This document shows, in pieces, positions 61,385 to 64,000 of a DNA stretch of 64,000 nt. The stretch lies in the NCBI GenBank assembly GCA_021372865.1, contig JAJFTO010000014.1, forward strand, positions 62,001-126,000, read 5' to 3'. Below the pieces are notes generated by a model. The model saw nothing but the letters and a program-made list of their open reading frames with translations, was not told where the DNA came from and did no database searches. Origin of the DNA: Porphyromonadaceae bacterium (GTDB taxonomy: Bacteria > Bacteroidota > Bacteroidia > Bacteroidales > Dysgonomonadaceae). Both the position numbers and the translations under genes were made by a program. How positions within the stretch are numbered: position 1 is the stretch's first letter; each line of letters begins with the position of its first letter.

Positions 61385-62255
61385 TACGCTCAAAAATAAG
61401 TATAGAACGGGCGATGTGATGACAAAGCTCATCTTTATCAATACGGCCGTTTTTGTGATTCTGAAGATTATCGGTGTGATATTCACCCTGTTTAACATCA
61501 GCAGCCTCGATCTTATTGTCTTCCTGGGAGTGCCCTCTCATATCCCGCTGCTGTTAAGCCGTCTATGGACGCCCATTACCTATATGTTCGTGCATGAGGG
61601 GTTTCTGCATCTTCTCTTTAACATGCTCTGGCTTTATTGGTTCGGACAAATTTTTTTACAATACTTCTCAGGCCGCTCTCTTGGCAGTCTTTACCTTTTG
61701 GGAGGGCTGGCAGGAGCACTGCTCTATGTGGTCGCCTTCAACACCATTCCCTATTACATGGACATGGGTCGGGGATGGATGATTGGTGCGTCGGCATCTG
61801 TCATGGCCATCGTAATGGGAGCAGCCTTTTATCGCCCCGACGTACAGTTGCACCTCCTTTTCCTGGGGCCGGTGAAAATTGTGTACATTGCTATTTTTGC
61901 GTTCGCACTTGATTTCCTTTCTCTCGGCAACGCCACCAACCCGGGCGGACACGTGGCACACATCGGCGGCGCATTGCTGGGGTACCTGTTTGCCATGCAG
62001 TACAAAAACGGCAGGGATATCACACTCTGGATGAGCAAGTGGATCGATTGGTTTGCAAACCTGTCCAAACTGCGCCAAAAAAAATCGAAAATGAGGGTGG
62101 AACATGCCCGCAGTGAGACCGACTGGGATTACAACAAACGCAAACACAGCGAACAGGAAGAGATTGATGCCATCCTCGACAAGCTGAAACAATCGGGATA
62201 CAGCAATCTCTCGGCAGATGAAAAAAAGAAGCTTTTTGATGCGAGCAAAAAATAA
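61368..62255 (+). CDS. Rhomboid intramembrane serine protease (second copy)
   Basis: A 295-residue membrane protein. The catalytic Ser is in MIGASASVMAIVMGAAF and the His in HVAHIGGALLG; helix 2 has HLLFNMLWLYWFG. A 70-residue charged cytoplasmic tail (DWDYNKRKHSEQEEIDAILDK) is typical of Bacteroidetes rhomboids. It is transcribed with the first copy, and the next gene starts inside its last codons. Confidence 0.9.
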   Translation: MAGIIDTLKNKYRTGDVMTKLIFINTAVFVILKIIGVIFTLFNISSLDLIVFLGVPSHIPLLLSRLWTPITYMFVHEGFLHLLFNMLWLYWFGQIFLQYFSGRSLGSLYLLGGLAGALLYVVAFNTIPYYMDMGRGWMIGASASVMAIVMGAAFYRPDVQLHLLFLGPVKIVYIAIFAFALDFLSLGNATNPGGHVAHIGGALLGYLFAMQYKNGRDITLWMSKWIDWFANLSKLRQKKSKMRVEHARSETDWDYNKRKHSEQEEIDAILDKLKQSGYSNLSADEKKKLFDASKK

Positions 62256-63360
62256 AAAAATAAGATTCAGGGACGTCGTCAAATGGTCTGTTTTCGCTAC
62301 CAATATCGTAGCCATTATCCTCCTTTTTTCGTCTTTTCTTTCCTGGAATGTCTCTCCGCTTAAGACCAATCTCTTCTCGTACATGGGATTGGGTTTCGGT
62401 TTGATTTTCCTGCTCAATGTATGTTACCTGATTTTCTGGATCATCTTCTCGAAATGGAAGCTGGCACTTATTTCACTGATTGCCATACTACTATGCCACA
62501 AGCCGGTCACAACCTTTTTCCCAATGCATCTTTTTCCGGAAGAAGCTCCACAGGAAACCATCGAGGTCCTTACCTACAATGTGCAGGGGTTTCCGGAGGA
62601 AAGAAACAAAAATTCAGCAGAGCACCCTATTCTCGATTACATCACCCGTACCGATGCCGACATTGTCTGTCTGCAGGAATACCTGGTGAGCAAAACCGGA
62701 CAGTCCATCTTTTCACAGCGCGATGTGAACCGGATTCTCAATAAGTATCCCTACCGTTCAATCACCGGTTTGGAATCTTCGGGAAAATATCATATCTTCG
62801 GACTGGCTTGCTTCTCAAAATTTCCAATCGAGAAGACGCATGAGGTGGTATTCGAGTCCTCCTACAACGGAGCAGCAGTGTACACCATCGACATACACGG
62901 TAAAAGGTATACTGTGGCCAACGTACACCTGGAATCGAACAGCATTAAGGCAGAAGACAAAAAGTTATACAGCGATTATATTCAGAATTCCGATTCGGTG
63001 AAACTGGGGACAGTAACAACCAACATCCGTACCCGTCTGGGAGGAGCCTACCGCATGCGTGCGCGACAAGCAGAGAAAGTGAAGCAGTATATCGACACAC
63101 AGGAAACAAAAGGAACAATCATCTGCGGTGATTTTAATGACACACCCATATCATACACCTACCATAAGATGAGAAAAGGACTGAAAGATGCCTATGTTTC
63201 TACAGCCTTTGGTCCGGGAATCACCTATCACGAAGATCTTTTTTTGTTTCGGATCGATTATATCATGCACAGCAAAAATATAGAGGCATTCAGAGCAAAG
63301 GTCGATAAACAAAATTTTTCAGATCACTATCCGCTGAGAGCCTCTCTGAAACTGGAGTAG
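62239..63360 (+). CDS. Membrane-anchored endonuclease/exonuclease/phosphatase-family protein
   Basis: A 373-residue protein. Three N-terminal transmembrane helices (about 15-95) are followed by an EEP domain: VLTYNVQGFPEE, CLQEYLV with the metal Glu, ANVHLES, CGDFNDTPIS and the catalytic His in DHYPLRASL. The enzymatic part probably faces the periplasm. Activity may be on DNA, lipid or sugar phosphate. The ATG at 62239 overlaps the rhomboid stop by 17 bases. Confidence 0.83.
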   Translation: MRAKNKKIRFRDVVKWSVFATNIVAIILLFSSFLSWNVSPLKTNLFSYMGLGFGLIFLLNVCYLIFWIIFSKWKLALISLIAILLCHKPVTTFFPMHLFPEEAPQETIEVLTYNVQGFPEERNKNSAEHPILDYITRTDADIVCLQEYLVSKTGQSIFSQRDVNRILNKYPYRSITGLESSGKYHIFGLACFSKFPIEKTHEVVFESSYNGAAVYTIDIHGKRYTVANVHLESNSIKAEDKKLYSDYIQNSDSVKLGTVTTNIRTRLGGAYRMRARQAEKVKQYIDTQETKGTIICGDFNDTPISYTYHKMRKGLKDAYVSTAFGPGITYHEDLFLFRIDYIMHSKNIEAFRAKVDKQNFSDHYPLRASLKLE

Positions 63361-63450
63361 ACCATATGACTTATTGATGTGAGCATGTGATGATGAATTA
63401 AATTTCAATTGTCATTCACGGATCAACAAACCAATCAACCAATCAGCAAA

Positions 63451-63816
63451 ATGTACAAAATAAGCAAAGAATTTTCATTTTCGGCAGCCCATTCACTTGA
63501 TGGCTTGCCCGATGACCATCCCTGCAGCCGGTTGCATGGACACAATTACGTGGTCACTGTTCACCTGCGGGCCAAAGAATTAAGTCCACAGGGTTTCGTA
63601 CGGGATTACAACGAATTGCGCATTGTGAAGACATATATCGACACAACCCTCGATCACCGGAATCTGAACGACATCCTTGCGCCACGCAACTCCTCGGCAG
63701 AAAATATTGCCAAAATGCTGTACGACCGGTTCAAGCCGCAGTTGCCGGAGTTGTACGCCATGGAAGTAAGTGAGACACCCAAGACATCAGCGATCTATGA
63801 ACCTGAATGTGAATGA
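63451..63816 (+). CDS. queD: 6-carboxytetrahydropterin synthase (QueD)
   Basis: A 121-residue enzyme converting dihydroneopterin triphosphate to 6-carboxytetrahydropterin in queuosine/preQ0 synthesis. Zinc His residues are in FSAAHSL and LHGHNY; the catalytic Cys lies in HPCSRLHGH, the QueD-type pattern; the final Glu region is SETPKTSAIYEP. Its stop overlaps queE by 20 bases. The start MYKISKEF matches the family. Confidence 0.92.
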   Translation: MYKISKEFSFSAAHSLDGLPDDHPCSRLHGHNYVVTVHLRAKELSPQGFVRDYNELRIVKTYIDTTLDHRNLNDILAPRNSSAENIAKMLYDRFKPQLPELYAMEVSETPKTSAIYEPECE

Positions 63817-64000
63817 GATATTCTATTCAATTCAGGGTGAAGGAGGACGAACCGGCCAGGCATCTATCTTTATCCGGCTTGCCAAGTGCAACCTGGCCTG
63901 CAGTTTTTGTGATACCGACTTCGAAAGGGGTGTGAAGATGACCACCGATGAGCTGCTCGAAGAGATTAACCGGTATGGTTGCAAATGGATCATCTGGACA
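63797..64000 (+). CDS. queE: 7-carboxy-7-deazaguanine synthase, N-terminal part (cut by window end)
   Basis: The first 68 codons of a radical SAM enzyme. The sequence starts MNLNVNEIFYSIQGEGGRTG and continues to KCNLACSFCDTDF, with the radical SAM motif CX3CX2C at Cys31, Cys35 and Cys38. QueE converts the QueD product to carboxydeazaguanine. It begins inside the end of queD, so the two genes are coupled. Confidence 0.93.
   Translation, partial: MNLNVNEIFYSIQGEGGRTGQASIFIRLAKCNLACSFCDTDFERGVKMTTDELLEEINRYGCKWIIWT

Noticed and set aside
1..64000. CRISPR arrays, prophage, conjugative element or insertion sequence
   Set aside because: I saw no spaced direct repeats, no phage or transfer genes and no transposase.

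Overview
The window is a continuous piece of a Bacteroidales chromosome. The gene families point to this order (an MCE/MlaD-type protein, a TlpA-like lipoprotein with a DUF4369-like front, LptE, a DUF4827-like lipoprotein, an FucP-type sugar transporter beside nagA/nagB). The promoters agree: TAnnTTTG -7 boxes recur upstream of genes, some with a TTTG/TTG -33 element 19-21 bases upstream, and Shine-Dalgarno sequences are mostly absent. A Dysgonomonadaceae member (Proteiniphilum/Petrimonas-like) would fit the sulfur genes, but that placement is inference. No rRNA operon, prophage, CRISPR array or intact insertion sequence is visible.

1-30,000 is mostly conserved housekeeping DNA: adk (cut by the window edge), tRNA-Cys, radA and tex (divergent), rnhB with two secreted hydrolases, dnaA with a 360-base AT-rich region upstream, an MCE protein and an amidase, rpe-comEC-DHH phosphoesterase-lipoprotein-glmM, an acyltransferase, a sigma-54 activator with lptE and secG, then (minus strand) recF-dciA, cdaA, folP and nadB, and finally rpsO. 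A strong promoter and a terminator-like hairpin between rpsO and trxB frame a possible small RNA.

30,196-40,813 is a redox/sulfur block. Thioredoxin reductase and an atypical thioredoxin run one way. Two Crp/Fnr regulators, each with an inverted repeat in its promoter region, flank the start of a six-gene plus-strand run: DsrE-like protein, TusA, MvhD/FlpD-like subunit, an HdrA-like flavoprotein carrying a GltD-type insertion, a second HdrA/QmoB-like flavoprotein and a QmoC-like membrane Fe-S protein. No HdrB-type catalytic subunit and no AprAB are present. I infer a membrane electron-transfer complex fed by NAD(P)H and coupled to TusA/DsrE sulfur carriers, perhaps for elemental sulfur, polysulfide or thiol-persulfide reduction or for sulfur-carrier redox chemistry. 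A perfect palindrome (9-base arms) lies just upstream of the first gene.

41,098-43,203 holds an ECF sigma factor, a small membrane protein, a CpxP/Spy-like periplasmic protein and a secreted protein with three Cys-containing EF-hand-like loops. 43,310-50,109 is a compact run of six genes: PqqD-like protein, ATP-grasp enzyme, PLP decarboxylase-like enzyme whose N-terminus resembles a RiPP leader, a urea-transporter/M23 fusion, an outer-membrane TPR-barrel and a TPR protein. I cannot assign it a product; it is one of the two best candidates for an undescribed system.

50,219-55,987 is an amino-sugar catabolic operon (MFS transporter, nagA, nagB) followed by two exported Gfo/Idh/MocA proteins. 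56,000-60,000 is more AT-rich and accessory: a BSP-type protease, an exported PHP protein, a decayed 600-base stretch, a lactonase-like MBL protein and a 102-base palindrome resembling an integron attC site. Ordinary genes resume with tRNA-Lys, an HU protein, two overlapping rhomboids, an EEP-family protein, queD and queE (cut by the window end).
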